Source: CAVXDP01 sp964562925 (GTDB taxonomy: Archaea; Thermoproteota; Bathyarchaeia; 40CM-2-53-6; CAVXDP01). Taken from it: a DNA stretch of 64,000 nucleotides. The translations under genes and the position numbers were made by a program. Within the stretch, counting starts at the first letter, position 1, and each line of letters opens with the position of its first letter. The stretch lies in assembly GCA_964562925.1 (NCBI GenBank), contig CAZLVF010000004.1:1-64000 (forward strand). The letters are read 5' to 3'. Shown here one piece after another: positions 53,576 through 63,003 of the stretch. The notes below the pieces were generated by a model. The model ran no database searches and was not told the DNA's origin. It worked only from the letters and a program-made list of their open reading frames with translations.

Positions 53576-53736
53576 TGGGGCTGGGGAGATTTGTTCAATC
53601 CGTTGTGGATTTGAACTCCCGATCTCGTGGGGTCTCGAAGGATAGTTTCCCAAGCCACGTAGCCTAGACCAGATTTGCCTGATGTTCTGGTTGGATTTGG
53701 CTGTAATCCAACCTCCATCATCTAGCCGACAGCCCC
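53576..53736 (-). tRNA. tRNA-Pro (TGG) with three introns
   Basis: The acceptor is GGGGCTG/CAGCCCC with A73 and no encoded CCA. The D-arm is GGCT ... GGCT (two G-U pairs) with a loop of 59 bases that must lose about 49 nt; the insert folds as GGTTGGATT/AATCCAACC. The anticodon stem CGTGG/CCACG encloses CTTGGG, a 17-nt intron (53632-53648) and C38, so the anticodon is TGG; CTTG pairs with CGAG as expected for a bulge-helix-bulge. The T-stem GGGAG/CTCCC encloses TTCAAAT plus a 20-nt hairpin insert (GTTCA/TGAAC, ATCC/GGAT). The exact D-loop splice sites are uncertain. Confidence 0.8.
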
Positions 53737-53765
53737 ACAAGGCCGCCAGTACCTCTTAAACGAAC

Positions 53766-53773
53766 CTTTAAGC
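53766..53773 (-). promoter_or_regulatory. TATA box of the tRNA-Pro gene
   Basis: GCTTAAAGG on the minus strand lies about 33 bases before the first base of tRNA-Pro. The same spacing as in tRNA-Met supports the predicted 5' ends of both. Confidence 0.5.
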
Positions 53774-54006
53774 CTTCTCTGTTTAGCGGCAACAATATTT
53801 CACTCGCGACGAATTGGTTCAAGGCGAGGAAATATTGACTTCCTGATTGCTGCGAGCGACTCATTTCTTGGGTAGAACAAGTGGCTCAGTCTAATGCGAA
53901 AGGCTCTAAACTAAACCCATATCATGCAGCCCAAGTTTACCTTCTCACATCTCGATACAAGACTTAATGCCTAGTGGAGCGTACTTGAATCCTGTTGGTT
54001 CGTCAC

Positions 54007-54435
54007 ATGGCCATAATCTCAATTTCAATCGAAAAGAAGCTTGATGATCATCGAGGAGTGGTCTTCGGGATAGAACTCTGTAGAAACAGTAGGTTTGGCT
54101 TCGCAATAGTTGACGTTGTCATACAGACGATAAACAGAAACGAGCCAAGAGGGGTACACTATCATACAAGAAGTTCAGGCAAAATCGAGATATTTGTTCA
54201 TGTGTGTGGTACTGCTGAATTGGTTTGGCATGAAAAGTCAACGCCCAATGCGCAATGTCGACAGACCATGAAGCCTCTGACAGTAGCAGGACAGGTTTAC
54301 CTAGTGGAGCCAGAAACTTGCCACAAAGTCATAGGCCGAAGCGATGATCCTTTCTTAATGCTATCTCTCAATAACGTAGCTTACAACAAAGAACATGATT
54401 TTCGATGCGAACATGATCTGGCGAAAGACCCCTAA
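54007..54435 (+). CDS. Cupin-like protein
   Basis: A 142-residue beta-rich protein with a cupin-like pattern: RGVHYHTRSSGKIEIFVHV, then GQVYLVEPETCHKVIG. Cupins bind a metal through two or three histidines; here HYH and CHKV are candidates. The function is unknown. A TTG 12 bases upstream would extend it; I prefer the ATG because CTTAATGCC at about 53972 would then give a nearly leaderless message. It is separate from neighbouring genes. Confidence 0.55.
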   Translation: MAIISISIEKKLDDHRGVVFGIELCRNSRFGFAIVDVVIQTINRNEPRGVHYHTRSSGKIEIFVHVCGTAELVWHEKSTPNAQCRQTMKPLTVAGQVYLVEPETCHKVIGRSDDPFLMLSLNNVAYNKEHDFRCEHDLAKDP

Positions 54436-54537
54436 GTTCTTTGCACGTCACAAAGACTTGACAGAACCGATTTGATCAATGCTTTTAAGTTTCGCTAACT
54501 GGCATCCTGACCGAAGCTCTACTAGAGCGCGGATGAA

Positions 54538-55041
54538 ATGAAGTTAGACTCTAGAGTTATGGCTTTCGTGGCCACTATGAGCGGGCTGGCGAACGTACTT
54601 GGACTGTTTGTAGCTCATACCGGGGTAGTTAATATCCACTTTTCACAGATCCCAGTGATCCTTGCTGGCCTCGGGGTCGGGCCACTTTCCGGAGCCTTCG
54701 TTGGATTCTTCGGTTTCGTAATAGCTGCTTTCAGACTTCCGAGAGCGAACCCCTACATTATGGGTGGAAACGCAATCCTAGGCTTTTTCTCAGGATTATT
54801 CTATTCGAAGATTCGTGGAATGAAGACTAGGCCTATAGTTCCTCAGCTGATAGCGGTTTTGGCTGCTTATCTTGTGCAGGCTCCGTACATATTTGTCACA
54901 GATGTCTACCTGATGGCGATGCCGGTTCCTATAGTACTGGCAATCATGGCTGTGCTCTTTCTTGAAGACATAATAAGCGCCTTCATCTGTCACGCGATAC
55001 TCTATAGAATCGACATCCGAAAGGCTCTCGTTCCGCCATAA
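54538..55041 (+). CDS. ECF transporter S component-like membrane protein
   Basis: A 167-residue membrane protein with five to six hydrophobic segments. FSQIPVILAGLGVGPLSGA and NPYIMGGNAILGFFSGLF resemble the substrate-binding S components of energy-coupling-factor vitamin transporters. The shared ECF ATPase and T component are not in the window. The vitamin is unknown; a thiamine-precursor or other cofactor carrier is possible. Confidence 0.75.
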   Translation: MKLDSRVMAFVATMSGLANVLGLFVAHTGVVNIHFSQIPVILAGLGVGPLSGAFVGFFGFVIAAFRLPRANPYIMGGNAILGFFSGLFYSKIRGMKTRPIVPQLIAVLAAYLVQAPYIFVTDVYLMAMPVPIVLAIMAVLFLEDIISAFICHAILYRIDIRKALVPP

Positions 55042-55069
55042 GAACGCGATCCGCGATGTTTCGCGTATG

Positions 55070-55546
55070 TCAACCTGAGACTTTACATATCTTCAGCTTC
55101 TCGAAAGCCTCTTCAGGAGTTTGTGCATCGCGAACTAGGCTCTCGAATTGGCATGTTGAGGTTCGATCTCTATTCAATATCTTTGGCACCGTCACTCCAA
55201 ATTCAAACGGAATCTTGAACTTTTCCAGCGTCGCCAGAGCGTCTTGGCTAGCTGTGGAAGCGTAGACACGCTTGATACCCGAGTAGATGAGCAACATAGC
55301 TACTGCCTTTCCTAGAATTTTGTCCGCTGCGGAGGCTCCTTTGAAGCGGGATCGCTCTTTGTCGATAGCGGTCACGAGCACGAATATCCCCGGAGTCTTA
55401 CTCTGGAATAATGTCTCTCGATCTTTCACTATTGAAAGTGCGAAACCCCGTTCCTTGACGTCTCTCTTAGCGATATCAATGTCAGAGACCTTTCGAAAAT
55501 TCAATTCATCAGAGGCTGCCTGCCTAGTTTTCCTGCTAGACTCCAA
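55070..55546 (-). CDS. DUF1893 family protein
   Basis: A 158-residue protein of the DUF1893 family. Conserved parts are GFALSIVKDRETLF, ADKILGKAVAMLLIYSGIKRVYAS and a C-terminal ILNRDRTSTCQFE. These proteins resemble cytidine-deaminase-like folds in size, but the function is unknown. The start is TTG. It is adjacent to the ABC-2 permease gene on the same strand, but separated by about 100 bases. Confidence 0.78.
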   Translation of the reverse strand: MESSRKTRQAASDELNFRKVSDIDIAKRDVKERGFALSIVKDRETLFQSKTPGIFVLVTAIDKERSRFKGASAADKILGKAVAMLLIYSGIKRVYASTASQDALATLEKFKIPFEFGVTVPKILNRDRTSTCQFESLVRDAQTPEEAFEKLKICKVSG

Positions 55547-55650
55547 AAAGAAGTTCTCCTTCTCTCCAGTAACCGTGCTCCACCAGACTACGGGACTCTT
55601 GGCCTGCGAGAGCTATGAAAGTGTTACGAAACTCTTGCCAAGACATGCGT

Positions 55651-56754
55651 CTATAGGACCCGTTTGAACACCATTGTAGCTATGCCAACCATGACTACCG
55701 TGAAGACCGCTAAGAAGAGAAAGTCTTCTACAACTGCTGAGAAACTTGCTCCCTTGTACATGAGTAGACGAAGGGCGTGTACAGCGTAGGCTTCTGGATT
55801 GACAACCGTGATCTCCTGCATCCACTCCGGAAACCCTTCGATAGGATAGATCGCGCCGCTTGTGAAGTAGAGCACCAGATTGATTGGAAACGAAGTGAAC
55901 TGGTACACCTCTGGCGCCGGAGCCCTTACAGCGAAGGCGGTCATCATGGAGATCAATCCGAGACTCGTTAGAAAGATTGTGATTAGCATAAGAAGAAAAC
56001 CTGTAGCGTCGGTCATCGGACGAACTCCAGCCACCAGGATGGCGAGAAACAGCATAGTAAGCGATGAGAACATTGCCTTGATGACACCTGCTAGGAGAAC
56101 TCCTATGATTATCTCATATTGTCGGAGCGGAGTTACAAGGTATCCTTCGATTACGCCTCGTTGCTTGTCGAATAGGATGGATACGCCTCCACCGATAATA
56201 GAGGCTATGAAGACGGCTTGAATAACAGACCCGGGCGCCATGAACTCGATGTATTCGACCTTACGATAGAAGCTGGCTACGTCAAGAATGAGGTTTGGAT
56301 CACGGACTCCTGTTAGGCAGACTCGGTTCGAGAGCTGTTGAGCTGTAATCTGGAAGAAGCTTGAGACCGTTGAAGCACTTAGGGGATCAGTGTTGTCTAA
56401 GTAGAGAGTGACAAAAGCTTGGTTCTCCTTGCGCAAATGGCTGTCGAACCCGCCGGGGATGTAGATTATGGCTTTCACTCTCCCCTGTTGCAGAAGGAGT
56501 TGTGCAAAATCCAAGTCTGGAACGTCTATCAGACGAACGGTCTCTCCCGTCGCCACGGTCTCTAGAAAAGCCGTAGAGTAGCTGCCTTGGCTGTCTCTTA
56601 CGACCGCTACTGGCACATCAGTTATTTCTCCACCAAAAGCGTTCCCTAACAAGACTAGCATCAAGAAAGGCGCCAGGAGAGCCGACATCATAACGAATGG
56701 TTGCTTCACAAACTTGCGGATGTCTCTCTCACAAACCCATAATGCGCCTTTCAT
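55651..56754 (-). CDS. ABC-2 type transporter permease with large external domain
   Basis: A 367-residue permease of the YhgE/YbhR-like ABC-2 group. One N-terminal membrane helix is followed by about 130 extracytoplasmic residues (GGEITDVPVAVVRDSQG, KAIIYIPGGFDSHLR), then five helices with the end FTSGAIYPIEGFPEWMQEITVVNPEAYAVHALR (given as one conserved block). The start is ATG overlapping the ATPase stop by four bases. The order ATPase then permease, plus the signature, suggests export of a lipid, drug or small peptide. Confidence 0.88.
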   Translation of the reverse strand: MKGALWVCERDIRKFVKQPFVMMSALLAPFLMLVLLGNAFGGEITDVPVAVVRDSQGSYSTAFLETVATGETVRLIDVPDLDFAQLLLQQGRVKAIIYIPGGFDSHLRKENQAFVTLYLDNTDPLSASTVSSFFQITAQQLSNRVCLTGVRDPNLILDVASFYRKVEYIEFMAPGSVIQAVFIASIIGGGVSILFDKQRGVIEGYLVTPLRQYEIIIGVLLAGVIKAMFSSLTMLFLAILVAGVRPMTDATGFLLMLITIFLTSLGLISMMTAFAVRAPAPEVYQFTSFPINLVLYFTSGAIYPIEGFPEWMQEITVVNPEAYAVHALRLLMYKGASFSAVVEDFLFLAVFTVVMVGIATMVFKRVL

Positions 56755-57782
56755 CGCCGCAACGCCTCCCAAGCGCTTATGAACCTCTTGCGATGAATCA
56801 TCGTGTCTTCACGTATGCTCCTTCCAGTAAAGTGCAGGAATACGTCGTCCAGAGTTGGTTCACGGAATGTGACCGTACGAATCCTGCCGCCATTTGCATC
56901 TACGAGTTCAACGATCTTGGGTACCGCTTCAGCGCCGCTCTTTACAAGAATCGTGAGATTGTTGTCTCGTTTCTTAAGATGGAGAATAAGAGTAGAATTC
57001 TTCAAAGCTTCGAACGCCCTTTCGGGCAGGCTTGAGAATTCCGCTTCAACGACATCTCCTCCCATCACTTCTCTTTTCAAGTCCATAGAAGTGCCTAACG
57101 CGACCAGCCTACCATAGTCTATGATGGCAACCCTGTCGCATAGAACTTCTGCTTCGTCCAAGTAATGTGTAGTGATTACTATTGTGATCTTGTCTTCTTT
57201 GTGGATTTTCTTTAAGTACTCCCAAATCGCGTTGCGGGCCTGAGGATCGAGCCCAGTGGTCGGCTCGTCTAGAAATAGAATCTTAGGTCGATGAATGAGT
57301 GATCTGACAAGTTGGAGCCGCCTCTTCATTCCTCCTGAATAACTTCCGACCGCGAAATCAGCTCTATCCACCAACCCGGCAACTTCGAGCAGTTCTCTGA
57401 TCCTTTCGTTTCTGACCTCAGCCTGAACTCCATAATACTTTGCATAGAGTTCCATGTTCTCGTAAGCGGTTAACTCCACATCCAAGGTCATGGCCTGTGT
57501 AACTACGCCTATGCTTTTACGTACCATGGTTGGGTTTCGAAGCACGTCGTAACCTGCGACTTTGGCATCGCCCTCTGTAGGTTCAAGGACCGTTGTGAGC
57601 ATACGGATCAAGGTCGTTTTGCCTGAACCGTTCGGGCCAAGTAACCCGAAGATCTCGTCAGAAGTGACCTCTAGATTCATTCGGTTGACAGCGACCAGAT
57701 CACCGAAACGTCTGGTAAGGTCAAAGGTTTCTACAGCCAAATCCAAGAAGAGCCAGCCACCCCAGTTTGCCAATTGCTGCAA
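56751..57782 (-). CDS. ABC-2 type transporter ATP-binding protein
   Basis: A 343-residue ATPase with Walker A GPNGSGKTTL, signature YSGGMKRRLQLVRSL, Walker B LFLDEPTTGLD and ITTHYLDE. The C-terminal part ends in EPTLDDVFLHFTGRS, as in DrrA-type exporters. TTG 57782 is the longest start; TTG 57740 or 57746 would remove 12-14 residues. It is divergent from the secreted CARDB-type protein gene and encodes the partner of the permease that follows. Confidence 0.88.
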   Translation of the reverse strand: MQQLANWGGWLFLDLAVETFDLTRRFGDLVAVNRMNLEVTSDEIFGLLGPNGSGKTTLIRMLTTVLEPTEGDAKVAGYDVLRNPTMVRKSIGVVTQAMTLDVELTAYENMELYAKYYGVQAEVRNERIRELLEVAGLVDRADFAVGSYSGGMKRRLQLVRSLIHRPKILFLDEPTTGLDPQARNAIWEYLKKIHKEDKITIVITTHYLDEAEVLCDRVAIIDYGRLVALGTSMDLKREVMGGDVVEAEFSSLPERAFEALKNSTLILHLKKRDNNLTILVKSGAEAVPKIVELVDANGGRIRTVTFREPTLDDVFLHFTGRSIREDTMIHRKRFISAWEALRR

Positions 57783-57865
57783 GATAAGTAAGATGTAGTC
57801 GAAAGAAATCCTTTATATCCCGTGCACCCCATCCGTGGACGTTCCAACTTGACAGGTAGTCGAAG

Positions 57866-59128
57866 ATGAAGATACGAAGCCGAGTTCTCATCCTCCTAGT
57901 GTGTTCATTCATGCTTCTTGGTTCACTATGTTCATCGTTTCCTCCTGTAGATGCCATAGGCGTGGCAAATGTGATCGTGACCAAGGTCTATTGGGGAACT
58001 AACGAACTAGTTCCTGAAAATGTTCGCCCAGGAGATACGAACGCTCAGCTCTCGGTTGTCTTATCCAATGTCGGTGATGATACAGCGCGCAGCGTAACGG
58101 CCACATTGTTGCTGAAACCACCACTAAAGTATGTGTACTTCCAAGACGGAAAAGAGTATACTGACACATCTGTCACAAAGGCTGCAGGAGATATCAAAGC
58201 TGTTTCACAGGGCGGTTTGCCCTTCACAGTGGTCTTCACCCTTAGCGTTGACGCGGACGCGGAAGAAGGCGTCTACCACTATGATCTTCAACTATCCTAC
58301 AAATCCGCTAGAGAGCTTCGCGAAGTCAACCTGACCCACCCCATAGACGTTCCTATTTGGTGGGGAGATCTTCTCGTTCAGGAAATCACTACTCAACCAG
58401 CCAAGATATTCCCTGGAAACAAGCAAGTGAAAGTGATAGTCAGTATTGCCAATTCAGGAACAGGCATAGCAAGCAACGTTAGGCTCTGGCTAGAATTGGA
58501 GCCGCCTTTCAAAGCTTCATCAAGCGGTTCTGACGCAATCTTTCTGGGGAAACTTTCATCAGGAGAGACTTACCCAGCCGAGTTCATAATAGATGTTCTG
58601 GAGAGCGCAGCCTTCGGCAGATATTCGGTGAGCCTGACCGAGGAAAGAGGCAAGAAACACGTTCCGATCGGGGAAGTGCCACTCTACGTGAATGAAAAGG
58701 TGAAATTTGAAATAGTCAACATCGAACCAAGCGAGGCCAAAGTCGGCGAGACAGGGCTCTTAATCCAAGTAGCTTTGAAGAACAAGGGCTCGATAAAAGC
58801 GGATTCTGTTAGAGTACAGCTTCAGGTCGGTAACTTCTTTTCAGGCACTCTAACCGACTTCCTTGGAACCATGCTTGCAGGCGATGTGAAAGTTGCTTAC
58901 TTTACAGTTGATATTGATGCCAAAGCGCAGCCGAAGGAGTACGTCTTTGACCTCAGGATTGATTGGACTCAGGAAGACAACTCTCTAGACGACACTTTGA
59001 CGATCTCCATAGATGTTCAGCCTCCGGCCGTTCCAGTGGCGCCTATAGCGCTAGTCATAATTGCGGCGATCGCTGTCCCAGGCTACCTGTTCTACAAAAG
59101 GCGCAAGATGAGAAAGACTCCGAAATGA
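57866..59128 (+). CDS. Surface-anchored CARDB/NEW3-type protein
   Basis: A 420-residue secreted protein. Residues 1-30 are a signal peptide and residues about 395-412 (IALVIIAAIAVPGYLFYK) a C-terminal anchor with basic tail. The middle has repeated beta-sandwich units with PGDTNAQLSVVLSNVGDDTA, PGNKQVKVIVSIANSGTG and VGETGLLIQVALKNKGS, the pattern of CARDB/COG1361 surface-layer-related domains. It probably binds or stabilises external structures. It is divergent from an ABC-2 exporter operon and 36 bases before a very large secreted protein gene, so the two may be coexpressed. Confidence 0.82.
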   Translation: MKIRSRVLILLVCSFMLLGSLCSSFPPVDAIGVANVIVTKVYWGTNELVPENVRPGDTNAQLSVVLSNVGDDTARSVTATLLLKPPLKYVYFQDGKEYTDTSVTKAAGDIKAVSQGGLPFTVVFTLSVDADAEEGVYHYDLQLSYKSARELREVNLTHPIDVPIWWGDLLVQEITTQPAKIFPGNKQVKVIVSIANSGTGIASNVRLWLELEPPFKASSSGSDAIFLGKLSSGETYPAEFIIDVLESAAFGRYSVSLTEERGKKHVPIGEVPLYVNEKVKFEIVNIEPSEAKVGETGLLIQVALKNKGSIKADSVRVQLQVGNFFSGTLTDFLGTMLAGDVKVAYFTVDIDAKAQPKEYVFDLRIDWTQEDNSLDDTLTISIDVQPPAVPVAPIALVIIAAIAVPGYLFYKRRKMRKTPK

Positions 59129-59164
59129 GCCCTTGCACCACAGTTGAACATGGTGCGTGGATAG

Positions 59165-62100
59165 TTGGCTCAACGATGGGCTATCGCAATCCTTTTTCTA
59201 GTGCTGGCGTCAGGCGGAACCGTTGCAGTCCAAGCGCACACAACGATTGGAAACTTGACGGGTTCACAGCCACTATTCAGAACTAACGACCATCAGTCAA
59301 ACCCGACGAACACGTTCGGCCAGGCACACGTCCTAGGACCGGTAGGCTACGTTTGGCCTGGCAGCGGATTGAACATGTACACCGACGTTCATACGCATCC
59401 GCCAGGTTACCAATCGCCTTTCATAACCTTTGAGCAGCCGCTGCAGGCTGGTGCGAATTCCTACGCTCCGGAAGGGGCGATCTTGACATCAACATCTGAT
59501 CATGAGAGCATCGGGGACTTGATCTTTGCTATCAACTTCTCTCAACCGAGACGGTTCATCACGGAGAGTAACCCCAACCCAGACTTCAACTATAGTACAA
59601 TCGCCATATACATCCCAGCGCCTGTATTCGACAAGACCGGTGCTCTAATACAGGATGGGTTTGAGCCAGCCGGTGGCATAGACTGGGGTGCTGGAGAGAA
59701 TACAAATATCGTAACGACGATCACAGACAATTACGGAAATATCTTTGCCACAAGAGCGGATGAAGATGATCCGTTTCAGCCTGGTTCATGGATCGTCTTT
59801 ATAGCTCCAACGACTGGGATAAATTTTGTCGCTGCTAGAAACTGGTCTGAGTGGTATTACGTTCGAATCAACCAAATGAAGGCACCTTTCGTCGCGGGCA
59901 GATACTTCTTTAAAATGTTCCTTGACGACCACTACCCCGTTCGGAGCTCTACACCCTCAGACTATGTCAACAGTACGATGCCCATGGAGAATTGGCCGAT
60001 TCTACTCGTGAAAGGCGAGGTTGATCCTGGAATGATCTCGGGGACCGTAAGACATGGCGACGTAGCAACTCGCGCGCTTTACGGCCAATCAATCAACCTT
60101 CCAGGCAAGGTCAGAGCCGTCGGATTTGCCACAGATCCTTTGACTGGAGAGTTAACTGGACGTGCAGTTGAAGCGCGCGGTTACTTTAATGGATCTGCAC
60201 AGGGCCATTATGAGATAGAAGGCGTCGCTCCAGGCGTTTATGATATTTTCGCTTCTGCAGCAGGTTTCCCTGAACAGAAGGTCGCTGAGAACGTAAGGAT
60301 ATTTCGCGGACAGTCTCTGGTGTTTGACGCCTACTTGAAGGCTGGTCTGGAGCTTCGTGGGGAAGTCTTCTCCAAAGACAAATTTGGCCTTACCAACTGG
60401 TCGGGCACGCGTCCCGTCAGCGTCGTCATTTATGACAGCGACACCTATGGCTCTGATAGCATCGTCACCTATTCCCCTATCAACTTGACACAGGCCCCAT
60501 ACGCCAGTTACGTCCACGGCAATGTCAGATACGCTTCTACTACCGGATATACCCGGTTGACAGGTGAACCGGGAGTTGTTGCCGGTAACGACGCACCGAA
60601 GAAGGTATCCTTTCCATGGGAGGGACCGTTGGCTTTGCCGGCCATCTCATGGGCGGAAGCAACAGCATCGAACGATCCTGATGGCACAGTGAAGGATGAT
60701 TTCGGTCTATTCAACGGCGTTGGCCCGGCTCAATACTGGTGGGTTGATCAGAACGGCTACTACACAAATAGTGAATCTAACAGTTTCCGTTTCCAGTTTG
60801 GGATTAGAGGTTTCTACGGAGTTCCCACTGAGATGTCAGGAATGGTTCCTCAGGTTTTTGCCACCTGGACAGACAGTCTAACGCCAGGGAGATACTACAT
60901 ACGGGTCTTCGTAAACGGTTACGTTCAAACTGCAAATGATGGAGCCCGATTCATGGACTACGACTTCATCGTGCCAAATGAGGAATTGTCGCGAGACATT
61001 TCAGTCCCTATCGATCTCTGGAGATCCTCAACGATCAATGTGACAGTTCATTTTCACGATTTGCCTAGCACGATCGAAGACGTGCCTATGAGGGGCCCTG
61101 ATCCACGCAGGTTTCTGTTAGCTGAGGCTTTCGCCAGTGATGGTACCCTTGCGGCTTTCAATTTCACCCAGATCCCAGTGAAGGACAGATATGAAAACCT
61201 CGTCAGCGAATGGAACATAACTCTGAACGGTCTTGGCATGGCAGGCCCGATGACTGTGGACGCCGCGCTGCCAGATAGCATGTCGCGAATGAACGTCAAG
61301 TATTCTCTTGCAAGATATCGCGGACTCTATGATTACGGTCTCCCAACAGATACCTATACAATCAGGGTTTTCATGCGTGGATATATCCAAGCCATACCTC
61401 CGGCAACCAGCTTTGAAGAATTGGACCAACCTTTGACAGTGACAGTCTCGATTGGTACTGGAGTGGCGGATGTGAGCACTCACATGTACCGTGGCGGCGG
61501 AATCAATGTTACAGTTTTCTCCACCGATTGGCAAAGACCACATGTTGATAAAGAGTGGATTTGGAATGACGCCTCAGTGAGCGCTCTGGTCTACGACGTT
61601 GCCTCGGCCAACTTTATTGATGCAATCTACTTCTGGAACGCTAAGATTGAACAGTGGAGTCTACCCAAGCAGGATTCAGATTTCAATTCTATACCTTGGC
61701 CAACTTGGAAGACAGATTTTGGGTCTGGAGCAAGCTACCTTCTTACTAACGGGTCAACTCTGGTTGATAGATTCGGGCCTGACGTTCCGAACCCTCTCTC
61801 GGACGATCAAACTCAAGACATGGCTTCGGCACTATTTTATCAGGAGAATTTTCACATAGGATTCCTGTATGGGTCATTCTCCTATAGAGATTCATCCTAC
61901 CGTTCGACGTTAGCCGTTTACCCCGGCGTCTACGCTGTGAACGTAGGAACGTATGGGTACGTTCAGGAGAACCTTGCACGCTTCGGCACCGACTTGGGTA
62001 ATGTTCAGGTTCCCGTTGGATGGATAGGATCCATAGCCGACACAAGCGTCAAGCTAATGATTGGAGTAAACTTCTCGATCACAATGCTCTTCAAGACTGA

Positions 62101-63001
62101 GGGAATCTTCTCAAAGACCCCGTACAATACTTCGATAAGAATCAGCGTATTCGATGAGGGCGACACGCTAGTCGCGGCCGCAACTGTGTCATCCAACGCG
62201 GGATCTTTGACTTCGAACGCAGGTTTGTTCGCTGATGGCAAACAGGTACTGCAAGATGCTATCCCTGATGGAACTTGGAAATTAGAGTGCGCAGGGCTTG
62301 CCGGTCTGATAGGCTATGTGGAGCCAAGCATAGGAAGCGCCGGAGTTCAGGCCGCTACTCTCTTTTCTCCCAACTACGGTGTTTGGGGTCGCTCTACGTA
62401 TGCGGGCTCCTACACGGGCCAATGGCTTGTCATGGTGGACTTTGTAAACCGGTATTTGCCGGACAGATTCTACCCTCCCGTTCCAGCTCTACTGCAAGGC
62501 GAGTACGCCTTCTTCTTGCCGTACAATCACTTGGGACCCTATCGGCAGCAGGCGTACACAAGTATACCGAACGTCGTGCTTGGCGGTGAAGCCTCTATAG
62601 TTTTCGAATTAGATCTCAGAAGTTATGTTCAAGGCACGGTACATGGTCTAGACTGGAATGATGCTACAAGGACGATCAGTTGGGTGTCGATCGAGTTCAA
62701 GACCGACCAAACAACGTACCACTGGTACAGTTGGGATGGATGGTTTGATGGTTATCTCGATCCTGGCGAATACTTGACAACTGTGACGGAATGGACCAAC
62801 CGGAACGAGGGCCACGAATTCTACGAGTTTCGCATAGACGCGGGCACAGGCCAAATTAACAGGGCATTTACGATTACATTGGGTTTAACCGGAATACCTA
62901 TCCCAGAATTCTCAGTATCTCCCATGATTGCAGCTAGTCTTGCGGCAGCGATGATTTGGATAAAGTGTAAGTGCAATCCTAGTTGTAGACCCGAATTCTA
63001 G
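59165..63001 (+). CDS. Giant secreted protein with IPEF-type C-terminal sorting signal
   Basis: A 1278-residue secreted protein. It begins with a signal peptide (QRWAIAILFLVLASG), includes carboxypeptidase-regulatory-like beta units (GMISGTVRHGD, HYEIEGVAPGVYDIFASAAG, PGRYYIRVFVNGYVQ, DTYTIRVFMRGYIQ) and ends with GIPIPEFSVSP, a hydrophobic helix and the basic, cysteine-containing KCKCNPSC. This tripartite end resembles archaeosortase-type (PEF/CTERM) sorting signals. It is likely a cell-surface or S-layer-associated protein. No catalytic motifs were recognised. The start is TTG; the ORF has no stop or repeat collapse over its full length. Confidence 0.8.
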   Translation: MAQRWAIAILFLVLASGGTVAVQAHTTIGNLTGSQPLFRTNDHQSNPTNTFGQAHVLGPVGYVWPGSGLNMYTDVHTHPPGYQSPFITFEQPLQAGANSYAPEGAILTSTSDHESIGDLIFAINFSQPRRFITESNPNPDFNYSTIAIYIPAPVFDKTGALIQDGFEPAGGIDWGAGENTNIVTTITDNYGNIFATRADEDDPFQPGSWIVFIAPTTGINFVAARNWSEWYYVRINQMKAPFVAGRYFFKMFLDDHYPVRSSTPSDYVNSTMPMENWPILLVKGEVDPGMISGTVRHGDVATRALYGQSINLPGKVRAVGFATDPLTGELTGRAVEARGYFNGSAQGHYEIEGVAPGVYDIFASAAGFPEQKVAENVRIFRGQSLVFDAYLKAGLELRGEVFSKDKFGLTNWSGTRPVSVVIYDSDTYGSDSIVTYSPINLTQAPYASYVHGNVRYASTTGYTRLTGEPGVVAGNDAPKKVSFPWEGPLALPAISWAEATASNDPDGTVKDDFGLFNGVGPAQYWWVDQNGYYTNSESNSFRFQFGIRGFYGVPTEMSGMVPQVFATWTDSLTPGRYYIRVFVNGYVQTANDGARFMDYDFIVPNEELSRDISVPIDLWRSSTINVTVHFHDLPSTIEDVPMRGPDPRRFLLAEAFASDGTLAAFNFTQIPVKDRYENLVSEWNITLNGLGMAGPMTVDAALPDSMSRMNVKYSLARYRGLYDYGLPTDTYTIRVFMRGYIQAIPPATSFEELDQPLTVTVSIGTGVADVSTHMYRGGGINVTVFSTDWQRPHVDKEWIWNDASVSALVYDVASANFIDAIYFWNAKIEQWSLPKQDSDFNSIPWPTWKTDFGSGASYLLTNGSTLVDRFGPDVPNPLSDDQTQDMASALFYQENFHIGFLYGSFSYRDSSYRSTLAVYPGVYAVNVGTYGYVQENLARFGTDLGNVQVPVGWIGSIADTSVKLMIGVNFSITMLFKTEGIFSKTPYNTSIRISVFDEGDTLVAAATVSSNAGSLTSNAGLFADGKQVLQDAIPDGTWKLECAGLAGLIGYVEPSIGSAGVQAATLFSPNYGVWGRSTYAGSYTGQWLVMVDFVNRYLPDRFYPPVPALLQGEYAFFLPYNHLGPYRQQAYTSIPNVVLGGEASIVFELDLRSYVQGTVHGLDWNDATRTISWVSIEFKTDQTTYHWYSWDGWFDGYLDPGEYLTTVTEWTNRNEGHEFYEFRIDAGTGQINRAFTITLGLTGIPIPEFSVSPMIAASLAAAMIWIKCKCNPSCRPEF

Positions 63002-63003
63002 CC

